From NCBI GenBank assembly GCA_037043015.1, contig CM073327.1, positions 13,994,727 to 14,058,726 on the forward strand: a DNA stretch of 64,000 nt. The letters run 5' to 3'. Below, in pieces: positions 8,918 through 19,667 of this stretch. How positions within the stretch are numbered: position 1 is the first letter of the stretch; each line of letters starts with the position of its first letter. The notes under the pieces are model-generated. The model made no database searches, was not told where the DNA came from, and saw only the letters and a list, made by a program, of their open reading frames with translations. This stretch comes from Bryum argenteum. Its lineage: Eukaryota > Streptophyta > Bryopsida > Bryales > Bryaceae. The position numbers and the translations under genes were made by a program.

Positions 8918-10590
8918 CTACATTATAGTGCAGCGGCTCTGCTGCTCCTCTGCCCCGGGCGTCTGATTTTGTTGCGCAAATCTCCTAGTTTCGGATTGAT
9001 TCGCTGTGAACTCCGTTGTATCCAAATTATACTGCAATCCAAACTCCACTTCAGTAACATGGTATAACCAATTCTAAAATGATTTATGGCCATTTAAATG
9101 ATTCCGTTGTATCCAAACTATACTGCAATCCAAACTGCACTTCAGTAACATGGTATGATATGAAATGATTTGATGATTTGAGACGTACCTTTTCGCGCAT
9201 TCTAGTGGCCCAAGGATCAGAACGAGGTCGATTTTCAGCTGCAGCACCTCCAGAGCCAGCAGCAGGAATGGCTTGATTAGCCTGAGCGTTGTTAGCACGC
9301 TGACGAGGACCTGATCTAGGTACCATGTAGTCGTCATCACTGTCGTAGTTCCTTCGAGAGTTCGAGGAAATCGCTCGGAGGATGAAAGCGAAGAACAAAC
9401 CAAGTACCTGCATTGACAAACTCATGAGAAGGGAACATGACAAGCTGTTGAAACGAAAGAATGAGGTGAGAAATTACTCACTTCTAAGAGCACCACTCCC
9501 AATGCAATCCATTTACAAATGTCCAGATTCTCCACGACGAACTTCTGAACTTTGTCCAACTGACCCGTGGGATCGTCTGGCACATCCTGTAACACAACAG
9601 AAGCAAATCAGGCTCAGCTCTTTAGTACAGTGGAATTTTTTGCTCCAAGATCAAGAGATAAGAATAAGCTCCTTGTCTAATTTCTAGGTTGATTCTTGAT
9701 AGTAAAGTCCCACCTCTCGCCAATGCCGGTCGAAGAAAAGAAGCCCAGCCACTGCAAATTGTGCCAGTATTAACACAACTTGCAGCACAGTGTACTGTAG
9801 ACCTTTCATTAAGGAGGAAACACGCACATTATTGTCCAGATATGCAATTAACCGAACATTCAAAAATCCAAACATTCAATTAACCAGATAATATATCTTT
9901 TGATGTAGGATACGCATCCGAGACAGAAGCTGTTGCTCAACTCGGCAGCTACATGGCCAGTCAAGGAAACGAAGCATGTAATTGCTCCGGCACAAAAGAA
10001 TGCGTAGATAAACCTGCACACACCATATAAGCTCAGAACAATCCGTTGATGAGGTAACCGAAAGTATACCCTACACTATATTCAATGTTTCTATAGATAC
10101 CAATATGACCTCAGAACAATCCTTTCAAGAGGCAATAGAAAGCATACCTAATATGCTTGAAAATTGCAAATCAATGTTTCTATAAGTACTCATATGAGCT
10201 CAAAACAATCATTTCAAGAGGTAACCGAAAGTTTACCCTACGTCTTTGTAGCTACAAGTCGATGATTCTAGAAGTATCCATATGAGTTCTGAAGTGATAA
10301 CCGACCGCATACCCTAGATGAATCAATGTTTCTAAAATTGAGTGAGAGGTTCCAGAATTAGGGTGTTGATGAATTACGCACCAAGGAGCAGGAATATCGG
10401 ACAATTTCAGGCTCTCGTTCAACAAGGGCCTAACGAGCTGCTCCATACCAAGCAGAGAAACGTCACCAACATTCACAGAGCTCCATTCCTTGTACATCCA
10501 CAGAGAGTAGACGATCATGTAGGCTCCAACTAAGGTGAGCAAGAAGTTGATGAGTTTGAGAATACATTGAAGAAATCCCTGACAAGACAT
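8918..10590 (-). CDS. TOM2A: TOM2A-type tetraspanin
   Basis: TOM2A-like proteins are four-pass plant tetraspanins, first known as host factors for tobamovirus multiplication and located in vacuolar and related membranes. Six coding exons read on the minus strand: 10590-10382, 10013-9914, 9794-9714, 9586-9482, 9407-9189 and 9031-8918, all with GT/AG and consistent phase, giving 275 residues. Family features are the start MSCQGFLQCILKLINFLL, hydrophobic segments near residues 8-31, 70-90, 104-126 and 153-172, and a cytosolic tail with YDSDDDY and SDPWATRMREK followed by YNLDTTEFT. A second acceptor at 9122 could replace the last exon. The family call is firm; the choice between TOM2A and its close homologues is not. 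Confidence 0.9.
9011..9155. repeat. Duplicated ~54-bp acceptor/exon-start segment
   Basis: Bases 9011-9066 and 9102-9155 are nearly identical direct copies with only a few mismatches by eye. Each contains the intron end, the AG and the first codons of a terminal exon of the minus-strand tetraspanin gene. Confidence 0.85.
9084..9122 (-). CDS. Possible alternative terminal exon of the tetraspanin
   Basis: A 39-base frame after a second splice acceptor encodes YSLDTTESFKWP and a stop, against YNLDTTEFT and 29 more residues from the main last exon at 9031-8918. It is the acceptor nearer the donor (intron of 66 bases, against 157). It arose by duplication of the acceptor region. Use of this exon is inferred from sequence only. 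Confidence 0.5.
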   Translation of the reverse strand, partial: YSLDTTESFKWP

Positions 10591-11715
10591 CTTTTCATGT
10601 GAAAAGGCTCTGCACCACAAGAAGGCATCAAAAGAATCATCAGCACTCCAAACCCTAGACCTGGTTACAAATTACGATTCATGAGCGATCGCGGTAACCC
10701 AAAACCCTAACCCATCCACATTACCTCGGATCTCTTCTGTATTGGATTCTGCAAACCCCCACCTAAAATTCAAATCCACCATGGAAAATGGCTGGCTAAC
10801 CTGGTGAGATGGATGAATGGCGAGCTGGAAAAAGAGCTGCGGGCAGAATTGGGGGCAGCAAGCGAGCTTGGGTTAAGCTTGCTCCTCTCTCCTCCGTGAG
10901 AGCTGGAAGTTTGCTCGCCAGCAAAAGTGAAGTGGTGGAGGATTGTTTGCTTCGGAGGAGAGACGCGCAATAGCTGTGCTGCGCGGTAATGGGGAACCCT
11001 AGTTACAAACTAACTATGGTTAAAACGGATCGGGGGTTTAGTGAGGTCTCGAACGTGACGTGGCGCCAGGTGGCGTATGCAACCCATACTGTCCCCCCTT
11101 ACGTTTCGTCCTCTTCGAGGAAATGTAACTGTGGAGTAGATTTCGACTCGGGTTGGGAGGAATATACTCTTTTAGAAACTAATAAGGATTTAGAATCTAT
11201 TTACTAAAGTGGAAATCGTTGTAGTGCAAGGATATCTTGAGCGTTACTAGATTTGAAGTATCTCTATTTACTCAGTTGGTTTCTTAATCTAGTAACTTAA
11301 TGGAATTTTTGATATACTTGGTTATCTTTGCAATCAATGCTGACTGTCTCTGTTAGTTATTCACTTGTCATAATGTGGAAAAACCTCGAACAACCCCCTT
11401 TACCAATTGATGAGTTTATGTACAACTAGAGATTTGTGAATGTTTGCATTGAAAACTTCAATAAGGTAAAAACCTCACAATAGCATCAAACATTTATTGA
11501 ACAAAAAGTTATATGAAGAATTGTGAAGTATTGCTTTAATAACCATGAATAATTATAAATCCAAACCCGACGATATACTTATGTTTGTTAAAAGTAATTA
11601 TGAGCTAATCTATTGCAAATCAAACTACAAAACTACCATTATTCTACTGATACTTTTTTCTTCTCGATTGAGGATGATTAACATCAATTACAAATTGTTG
11701 TTTCATAGCATCCAA
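10591..11715. other. Tetraspanin 5' UTR/promoter and AT-rich intergenic DNA
   Basis: No gene is supported. Telo-box motifs (AAACCCTA type) occur near 10650-10656 and 10702-10710, and an ACGTGG element lies near 11057, all upstream of the minus-strand tetraspanin. The 72-codon frame at 10989-11207 resembles nothing known. From ~11210 the DNA is AT-rich and featureless. Confidence 0.55.
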
Positions 11716-12013
11716 CACTAGTAGGAAATGGCACCAAAAGTCATTGCCTCAATGATGTGTCGTTAATGACACAAAGTGCATGTTTTAATTGTGCTTTTAA
11801 TGACATCAAAATAGATATTGTTATTTGTCACTTTTCATTAAATTTTGATTCTAATAAGATGTAGTATACTTATTACAACAAACAAATTTAAGGAAAAGTA
11901 ACAAATATAATTCTTTATATTGATGTTGTCTGAAGGACAACTAAAACACACACTATGTGTCAATAAGGACAAGTTATTATGGCCGTCACTTTTAGTGCCA
12001 TTTTCTATTAGTG
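11716..12013. mobile_element. CACTA-type (En/Spm) MITE
   Basis: The 298-bp element starts CACTAGTAGGAAATGGCACC and ends in the reverse complement of CACTAATAGAAAATGGCACT. The inverted match extends over ~33 bases with several mismatches. There is no coding capacity. The expected 3-bp target duplication is imperfect (CAA against CAC), so the element may be old or the ends slightly off. Confidence 0.75.
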
Positions 12014-12234
12014 CACTCACCTTATTTTGAGGATTTTGTTGCGTTTTTACCTCAATATGAAATAGATTTGATATAGACATCAAAATATTTGTGGCTCCAA
12101 TTTACTAGGTAGTTAAATTTATTGGTTGGTTTTTGGTGCTTGCATTTTGCCAAAATTTTATATGGTTGTATTTTTGTTGTTTAAAGAAAAATAAAAAAAT
12201 AAATTTTTTGAAATTTTTGAATTTTGGTTACATT

Positions 12235-12385
12235 TAATGATATTCATCATAGTAGAGCAGAGGAGCTCTCGGCCGAGGTCTGCATAGTGGTAGGGGATGT
12301 CACAAGAAGGGATCAAATCTACAACCTCAAGGCAACAAGGCCTAAGGGTACTATACCATTGTGTTATGCTACTTTGAGGTCAGTC
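12235..12385 (-). mobile_element. tRNA-derived SINE head
   Basis: On the minus strand, an A-box-like TAGCATAACACAATGGTATA (12352-12371) is followed by a B-box-like GGTTGTAGATTTGATCCC (12309-12326) at tRNA-like spacing. These are pol III internal promoter boxes. Exact ends and target duplication were not found. A 139-codon plus-strand frame crossing it is probably fortuitous. Confidence 0.55.
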
Positions 12386-13090
12386 GAATCTTGTGTGTGG
12401 TTGTGGTTGGCTTGCAAAGAGTATAAAAATGAATGTAAGCAATCTACTCCCTTAAAGCACTCAAATTTGTCTAAAATCCCTTTTGGCCTAAAGAGGGAAG
12501 GAGTTCCAACTTTCCATTATATTGTGAATGTCCATAAAAAAAACTTTAAAGAAGATGGCCTAAAAATTATGGATTATAAGATCTTACAGAATACCAAAAG
12601 CTTCTTGAAAAGTTTCAAATTCTTTCACAACACAAATGGCTAGATCAAAATTTGAATTACCTTAGGTAGCTTTCTTCAAGGAAGCACTCCAATGTCTTAT
12701 CATCTCAAGACGTGAATTTCTCTCTAGAATAAATTAAAATACAAAGTCTTTTATGATTCAACAAAATTAAAAAACAATAAATGGTGTGTAGATTTTGTTG
12801 TGAGGCTTGCAATGGGCAAAGGCATCATAACCCTCATTTGTAAAACATATAGAGATGAAAAACATGCCATGGATTGAGCTACTTTGAAAAGGGAAGACAG
12901 ATGAGCCCTCCACTTTCTTGACCACTATACTACTTTGAAAAGGGGAGATAGATGAGCCCTCTACTTTCCTTATCACTATGTTACTTTGAAAATACTTTGT
13001 TGATTTCAGGAACATCAATATGTAGTCAAAGGACAAAAAGATAGAAAACCACAATTTTGAGGTTTCTAACTACCGAAGACACAAGGATGT
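12386..13090. other. AT-rich spacer with short tandem duplication
   Basis: No gene is supported. A ~52-bp unit containing CTACTTTGAAAAGGG...GATGAGCCCT is present twice with a partial third start between ~12879 and 12995. The rest is AT-rich. Confidence 0.6.
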
Positions 13091-13103
13091 CCACGGGGTT
13101 AAC

Positions 13104-13669
13104 CATTCAACACGCCGGATCAATTATTTTACACAAAAGGAAAATTGAGAATAACCAAACAATCCCCACAATAATGTAACAATAAAAGGAGGAGGGCGTG
13201 AGAAATGGCGCAAACCACTTCCCACAAGAATAGTCACACTTGTCTCAGGTAGATGGGACAAGGCCGATTGATTGGTACAAATTTCCTGCCTATGTATAAC
13301 ACACTAGCAGCACCAAGCCATGTATATCACATTAAACGCTCAAACGGATCCACCGAGTATCGAACCCGGACCGCTTATTTGTGACTCAAACATCCCTACC
13401 AATCAACTAGGAATCATCAATATCCACATATCCATAATAAAGTACAAAATATAACCTTACACAAACCTTAGAAAGATAATATTGACTATTTCTTGGTTAC
13501 TTCTGTTTCTTTTGGCTACTATAGTGTCTAATCCCGAAAGGGGTGAGTAGTCTAGTACCAGAGTCCTCTTGTCCGGTGGGCATTAGGACACTGGCTTGAC
13601 GAACAGACACTCTAATCACGCCGGCCCTGAAAAAAGGACCGGAGTTTTTATCTATCTATCTATCTATCT
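13104..13669 (+). mobile_element. Composite retroposon, long copy of the TATC-tailed family
   Basis: The segment ends in a (TATC)n tail at 13650-13669. It is flanked by an almost perfect 12-13-bp duplication, CCACGGGGTTAAC at 13091-13103 and CCACGGGTTAAC at 13670-13681, typical of LINE-mediated insertion. Its right ~155 bases (13515-13669) match copies at 17922-18085 and 29050-29236. Its left part contains a tRNA-derived SINE read in the opposite direction. No coding region is seen. The composite reading is inference; two separate insertions are possible. Confidence 0.65.
13150..13416 (-). mobile_element. tRNA-derived SINE
   Basis: On the minus strand an A-box-like TAGTTGATTGGTAGGG (near 13408-13393) precedes a strong B-box, GGTCCGGGTTCGATACTCGG (13372-13353). 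The body continues to a T/C-rich end near 13180. The layout is that of plant tRNA-derived SINEs such as the Au family. No clean target duplication of its own was found. Confidence 0.75.
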
Positions 13670-13681
13670 CCACGGGTTAAC

Positions 13682-14851
13682 TTCATCTTGCCCTGACCTG
13701 TATTGAGTCTTCTATGTTGGTACCCATCATATGGCTCTGCTCGAATTTGATTGATCACACATTTACCACCAGAATGCCTACGAAGGTACTCTTGCCGAGG
13801 ATATATACGAAGGCATGTACAGTAGAATATACTATACTATACATTTACATGTAGTCACCTCTTTACGTGTATTTTCGCTATTAAATGGTCTACTCGGGGA
13901 TAATTGATCCATCACGAGTCAGCGCCTGTCCTCACGACTTGATTACAGTATTTCGAATGGAATGAAATAGATTATACCTTCAGGTTTTGAAGTGTTTAAC
14001 ATCATTTCACTAGATTGACAAATGATTTCTGACCTAGTGAAGCAATGTGCTTGCTGATTAACTCCAACGCAAAAATTTGCTTGCGATGGTATCTGCTCAT
14101 GATAAAGTCGGTTAGTTTCTAATAGATATGATCCAACCACAACTATTTCCCCTTCGCCCTTCATTTCAGTTATAGGTATTCTCGTGCCCTGCAACAGAGT
14201 GTAGACGATTAATTTCAGTTGTAACCATTCATTTCAGTACAGTTCAATAAGAGCATCAGTCTTTCGTTTTCACTACGGTAAACAGAGTGCAGAGATGAAT
14301 AGAAGAAAGTCTGTACTGATATGAGAACGGTGACGGCTACATATGTATTTCGGAAAAATTATCGGTACTGAATGTGAGGTTTACTACACTAAGGGTTTTG
14401 ATACTTCTCGCATGTTCCCGATTTGACGTCTCAATGTATGGAGCTGTTAATTTCCGTCCTTAAGACTGACTCGTTGCGCTACTCCAACAACGACGAAACA
14501 GACACTGAGAGCTTCGGGAAAAGAAAGGACGTCCTGTAAATGGCAGGCGTTGCGACTTATATATATTTCTCGATACAAATGGGTATAATTGTCTCAATAC
14601 AATATCAATAGCCTTAAGCAGTCGGGTTGCAACAGGAAGAGCGAGTAACAATGCCGCATTGGGCCCGTCTATCTCAATATCTGTTTAAGCAACCTGTGGA
14701 TCTCTATAGCGTAGAAATCGGAAGCCCAGGACGGTGAGTTTGAAACCTCCGAGTGTATAATTTTGTATCCACATTACCATATACCATCAATGCATATTCG
14801 GAGAGAGTTGGAATATTGGGTCACCGTACATCTACGATGGGTGCTCGAAGT
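13682..14851. other. Intergenic region and UBC19/20 3' UTR
   Basis: No gene is supported. Short frames at 13943-14194 and 14460-14651 show no family features. Bases just below 14852 should be the 3' UTR of the minus-strand E2 gene. Confidence 0.5.
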
Positions 14852-17097
14852 TCATCTCGTTAGTGCAGCGGCATCCCTATATTGCTTTCGCATGACCTTC
14901 TTGAATTCTGTAACAAATCAAAAGGAATGTCAGTCACTGAATTGATATATTGCTGGAGTCAGCTGAAATTGTAGCATAGTATCGGGGCGGACCTTCTTGG
15001 TCACTCCAGAGTGCTGCAGCGTAGCTGTTCAAAGGGCTGTCGTTGTTTGGCTCTGCGAATGAACACAATATAGTGAGAATGGGGTCGGAAACTCTAGTAG
15101 GAAACGTCACGAAGATCTGGAAGTGAGAGCAACAACATACCTCCAAGTAGGCTCTGAATGGAAAGGAGGATAGTTCGCACATCGTATGCAGATGACCATT
15201 TGTCCTGAATATGGGAGCATGTGGTCAGCAAAGGTGAGTTCATGCAGTCAATCCGAAACCAGATGTAGATAATAATGCGATGAGTACCTGCAAGATGTCT
15301 AGGCAGATGTTTCCGAATTGATCTACGTTCGGATGGAAGCAGAGGGTGTCGAACTTCACAACGGGTGGCTTAAATGGGTAGTCTGTAGGAAATTTGAGTG
15401 TCAACTTGTACGATAAACCTTCGTAGACTGTAGCATTGCTCCCTTTGATAGTCCCAATCCATGAAAATATGTTATCGCCTTCCGGAAATGCTGAAATGCC
15501 AGGGTCCCCGCAAGTCTGTAGATTTCCAGGTCTGGTGTTAGATTCTGAAGTGCATTCGGTCTTGAGGCATTTATAAGAACCGTCTGTGATTTGTGATCAC
15601 AGGGAGGAAGTAAGCAACCTCACTACGGATGCAAGGTTTATTGATCCATATAACTATTTCGAATCCATGCCTACCATCCTTCTTAAGAGCTGAAAGGGAC
15701 TTACCATAAGAGACATCAACTCAGATTGCAACCTGCACAATCATCGCAAATGCCCAGGAGTCCGAGTTAGAATACGTAGAGACACTTATGATCCCGCCTG
15801 GACGAACCCTGCATCCATGTATTTCCCATAACAGGTACTGCCATTTGTTTTTTCTGTCATTAACCAGCAACGAACTCATCACGACCAGACGTGGAGCAAT
15901 CCCGGTATCAGAAGCTAGGGTGACGCTAATAAATGTAACCAGAGTTTTAGCAGACTAACTGTGTCAGGCATCAGCTGACAGAACTCTAAAGGCAGATCAA
16001 TTCACATTGCGTCGAGGTTGTGGAATGAGTTTCGGAAGTGAGGATCGTAAGATCAAATTCACTTCTTCAATGAAGTCGTCCACTCCGAGTGTAGACAGAC
16101 GATATCCATAAAGCACGAATACAGTCGACCCTAAATCCAAAGTACCAGTCTGTGAGTGAGCATCGACTAAACATTCCATGATGGATGCCCTGAGTAGGTC
16201 TCTCTGCAGCCAGAGAAATATATGGATCATGAGAAGCATGGCGTAGACTTCAAGCTTGAGTACCGTCACAGAGCTAATTTGCGCGCTTCGTGCTAGTCAT
16301 GTTCGTGAGCTTCAGACACAAACTTCCACTCGAAACTCTAATCGGCTTTGTAGCTATCGAGAGACTCTAGGAAAATGACAATCCACAGACGAATGCCCAT
16401 TCAGTGGCTTTCTACTAAATTTAAGTAAATTTCTAGTCACTCAACTTCGAGGCGCCCACACACACCTTCAGCTGTATGGCTAATTAGGTTAGCTAGCTGA
16501 TAACACTAATCCGAGGTCAATCCATGGCTGAAGAATCTGGCAGGACATAGATTCGCAAGCAGATATCGTCCGGTCAAGGAGTCCTTAAAATGAGCAAAAA
16601 GTAGAGTACTCCGAAGGATCATAAAACCGAGACCTCGGCATGATCACGAAACCTCGATTAAGGCCTCGATAACGTACAGAGTCGGAGTGCTCTTCTACTC
16701 GTCTGTACTAGGCACTCGACTCGGAATAATACAGGAAAGAGTATCTAAGGGAAATCCCAACTCAACAATCTGAACACAATCTTCATCCTGTTCGCTGAAG
16801 CAGCAGAAACAGAGAGGAATTGCTCAAAGGCTAGGATCGATCAATTAGGCACTGCCCTCGATTTCACGGGAAGCTCCTTGCTAATGCTGAGATGACTAAA
16901 CTACATGCGAAGGGACCAGAAATGTGGAGAGGGCAAGAATCATTGAAAATCAACGGACATAGAGATTCACACCTTCGGGAAACAGAGTGACTATCGACGA
17001 GCTGCGAAGCGGGCTTTGGCAACTTCCCAGCGGCGGGCTGAACGATGCTGCTGCTGTGCTGCTGCTGTTGCACATCCTGAGGCAAGTTTCCAGTCAT
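14852..17097 (-). CDS. UBC19/20: Ubiquitin-conjugating enzyme E2-C (UBC19/20)
   Basis: E2-C enzymes carry activated ubiquitin to the anaphase-promoting complex for cyclin degradation. Six exons read on the minus strand: 17097-16973, 15732-15705, 15515-15288, 15204-15141, 15052-14993 and 14907-14852, all GT/AG and in phase, giving 186 residues. The UBC fold shows [15 protein letters not shown], a [11 protein letters not shown] block, HPN at 112-114 and the catalytic cysteine in GNICLDILQ at residue 122, then [20 protein letters not shown] and EPNNDSPLN, which are E2-C signatures. The N-terminal ~45 residues (Q-rich, ending VDSHSVSR) match the extension of plant UBC19/20. The first intron is ~1.2 kb. 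An in-frame ATG ten codons upstream (17125-17127) is an alternative start. Confidence 0.93.
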
Positions 17098-19667
17098 GAT
17101 TGAATGATACCAATTTGAAAGTAACACAGAGCTTCACTACAGTCCGCGTCTAGACCGCCCGGCCGGAAGCAGCGGAACGGAGGGGAGGATCCAAGCTCGA
17201 CAACAACTCAGCGAAGCGAAGAGACAATTGGAGATTGCGAGGAGTAGCAACAATCCGACGTTTCGTGCACCGATCGAGCAATGCAACGCAAAATGCAAGG
17301 TGAATGTGACCCGCTTGTGGGATTTGAAGCAGCGAGCAGGGTCGAAGGGGCGACTGCCCGGGAAGCTCGCTGGAGCACGCGAGGGAAACGACGGGTGCTC
17401 CCATTGGGTATTACCTCTGAAGATCCGCGCTGGAGGGTCAATGTGCTGAGGTGGTGGATGATGTGGACCCTGTTGAGAACGTACGTGAGAACGCGAGAAC
17501 AGCTGGGACTGCCGTTTATAATATGACTGTTATTTGGGCGCACAGTTTTGAATTCTAAGTGGGTCCCATCCCTCGATCGTTTTCAAATCCGTTGAAACAT
17601 GTCCCGTTCACACCGCCAACAATTCCTGTCTACATCATGCCCTATCACCGTGAACATGCCCTATCACCGTGATCGTACGTGGTTGCTGTCATGTGATGAC
17701 ATAATCTAGGTTCGATTTCATTTTAGTCAACGTCAAATGAGCATGTTACTTCTCTTCTATTACAAGTGCCAATTTTAATATTGATCAATATACAATATGG
17801 TTAGCAATTTTTTGAAAAGAAGTGTTACATCAGTTTTTTTGAAGATTAGTCTAAATCAACAATGTTCAATCACATAGTTAGTCTTTCTACATTAATGAGA
17901 GATGGTACACTATAATATGCAGCCGAGCTATTGTGTTGGTTACTGAAGTGTCTATTCTTGAGAGGGTGAGTAGTCTTGTACCAATGTACTTTTTGTATAG
18001 TGGGCATCGACTCATTGTCATGTCAAGACGAATAAACACTCTCTTCACGCCGGTCTCAAAAGAGAACCAGAGTTCATATCTATCTATATGCACTGGAGCT
18101 ATAGAATAATTAAACTCTCGGCTACTTTACGTATGCTTATTAGAACCAATCACGGCATTGAGACCTTCACATGTGCCTACGAGCCCCAATCAGTTGTTAT
18201 TTTAATTTTATCTTTTAAAATTTATTGCATTAGTTAAGGCAATGTTTGGATTCAATGTATTAAACGATAAGTTGAATATAATCAAGTATAACTACATGCA
18301 AAGTAAGATAAGCAATAAAGTAAGAACATCCTCTATTTACCCTTAATTGTTTGATATAAGGTGCAGTGTTCAATAATATAGCCATCTTCATATAAGCAAG
18401 TTCCTTTTGAATGACGAACAACATATATATTTAGGAATTATGCAAAGTTTGTAGGAGTTTAGTGAAGAAGAACAATACTTCTTGTACTCTTTTAGGTTAT
18501 AGGTTATTAGAAGGTGATATTTAGGCTCTTTCCGGTTTACGTCTAAGTTATTAAAATGTAATGCGGCAAGTGGTACTATATTCACTCTAAGATATGACTC
18601 TTGAGTACATTAAGATTTGGGTTGGTAATCTAGAATTCTCTCCATAAAAAATTGCACATAGTTGTGCAATTCTCAAACAATGTACAGTTTTCAACTATCA
18701 CATGAGCATCAGTAACTAGTAACTGAACTCGATTAGCTTTCTTCAAGAATGGCACAAGCCTGGAGATAACTAATTCAACCTTAATGTACTACATTTATCA
18801 CCTATAAAATAGGTATAGTTTCAGCTAAACCACATTCACCTCCTATTTTCTGTTAAGAGGATGCCTAATATCGAGTATCAGCAAAGTTTTCTTCATAATC
18901 CTTCGAATAACTAGCCAAGCCAAAGGAACATGGATCAATATGAAACACTTCCAACTTTTGTCATGAACGTCTGTCACGATCTACCACAAAATGCCATTCA
19001 TGCAGAATTTAGAGCAAGAATCTGCATAACAAATCAATTTCATGCGGAATCTAGGACAACAAGAATTTGTATAACGAACCACTTTATAGATGTCACTGTT
19101 CAAGTTACATTGTTTCCAACTAACTGCAACTAGTAAAAGATATCTTCACAATAAAAGCATTCATATTTTTCAGCTATTGACAGAAAGTGGCTCACCAGAG
19201 TGTGAGCACTACAGGCCTAAACGAATCAATTTAAAAAGTGCAGTCTACGTGCCTTGCCAGTTTCACAACATAGTGCCCAACTGTCGAGACATTTTCGTTT
19301 CTGCTGTTTATCATTCCCAATACTCTTGTACAGAAGCCAATCATTGCCAATCTTGCACTGCCTTCGTGCTTGTACGAACCTTCAGGCACAGTTGTAATTC
19401 CACTCTTCACCTTCGACTTTTAAAGCCTGTAGCACCAGAAACGGTTTATCTTGTCCTGCAATGAAGATGAGATAAACAGACAACCATCAACTCACATTCT
19501 CATTTAGAAGGTGCGATAGCTTCAGCTAACACAAAAGCTTGCATGGAATATGTACCTCAAACAGGAGGTGGATACGCTTACGGAAGTAGGATTCGAGCTA
19601 AGCTTGATGAGAAAATCCAAGTCCTTCAAGCATTCACAACCCTTGAGATTCCAGGCTCGGAAAAGGA
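17098..19667. other. UBC19/20 upstream region, intergenic DNA and SECA2 3' UTR
   Basis: No gene is supported. 17150-17530 is less AT-rich and carries overlapping frames on both strands without family features; it is probably promoter and 5' leader of the E2 gene. A retroposon copy sits at 17922-18085. A degenerate ~43-bp duplication lies near 18990-19085. The part just below 19668 should be SECA2 3' UTR. Confidence 0.5.
17922..18085 (+). mobile_element. TATC-tailed SINE-like retroposon, copy B
   Basis: The 164-bp segment resembles 13515-13669 and the reverse complement of 29050-29236. It has an AGTGTCT box, a GAGTAGTCTTGTACCA block, CACGCCGGTCTC and a short TATCTATCT tail. A possible 7-bp target duplication, ATATGCA, flanks it at 17915-17921 and 18086-18092. 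Confidence 0.65.

Noticed and set aside
12224..12643. 139-codon plus-strand frame
   Set aside because: It crosses a minus-strand tRNA-derived SINE, has low-complexity Lys/Phe/Asn content and no family features.
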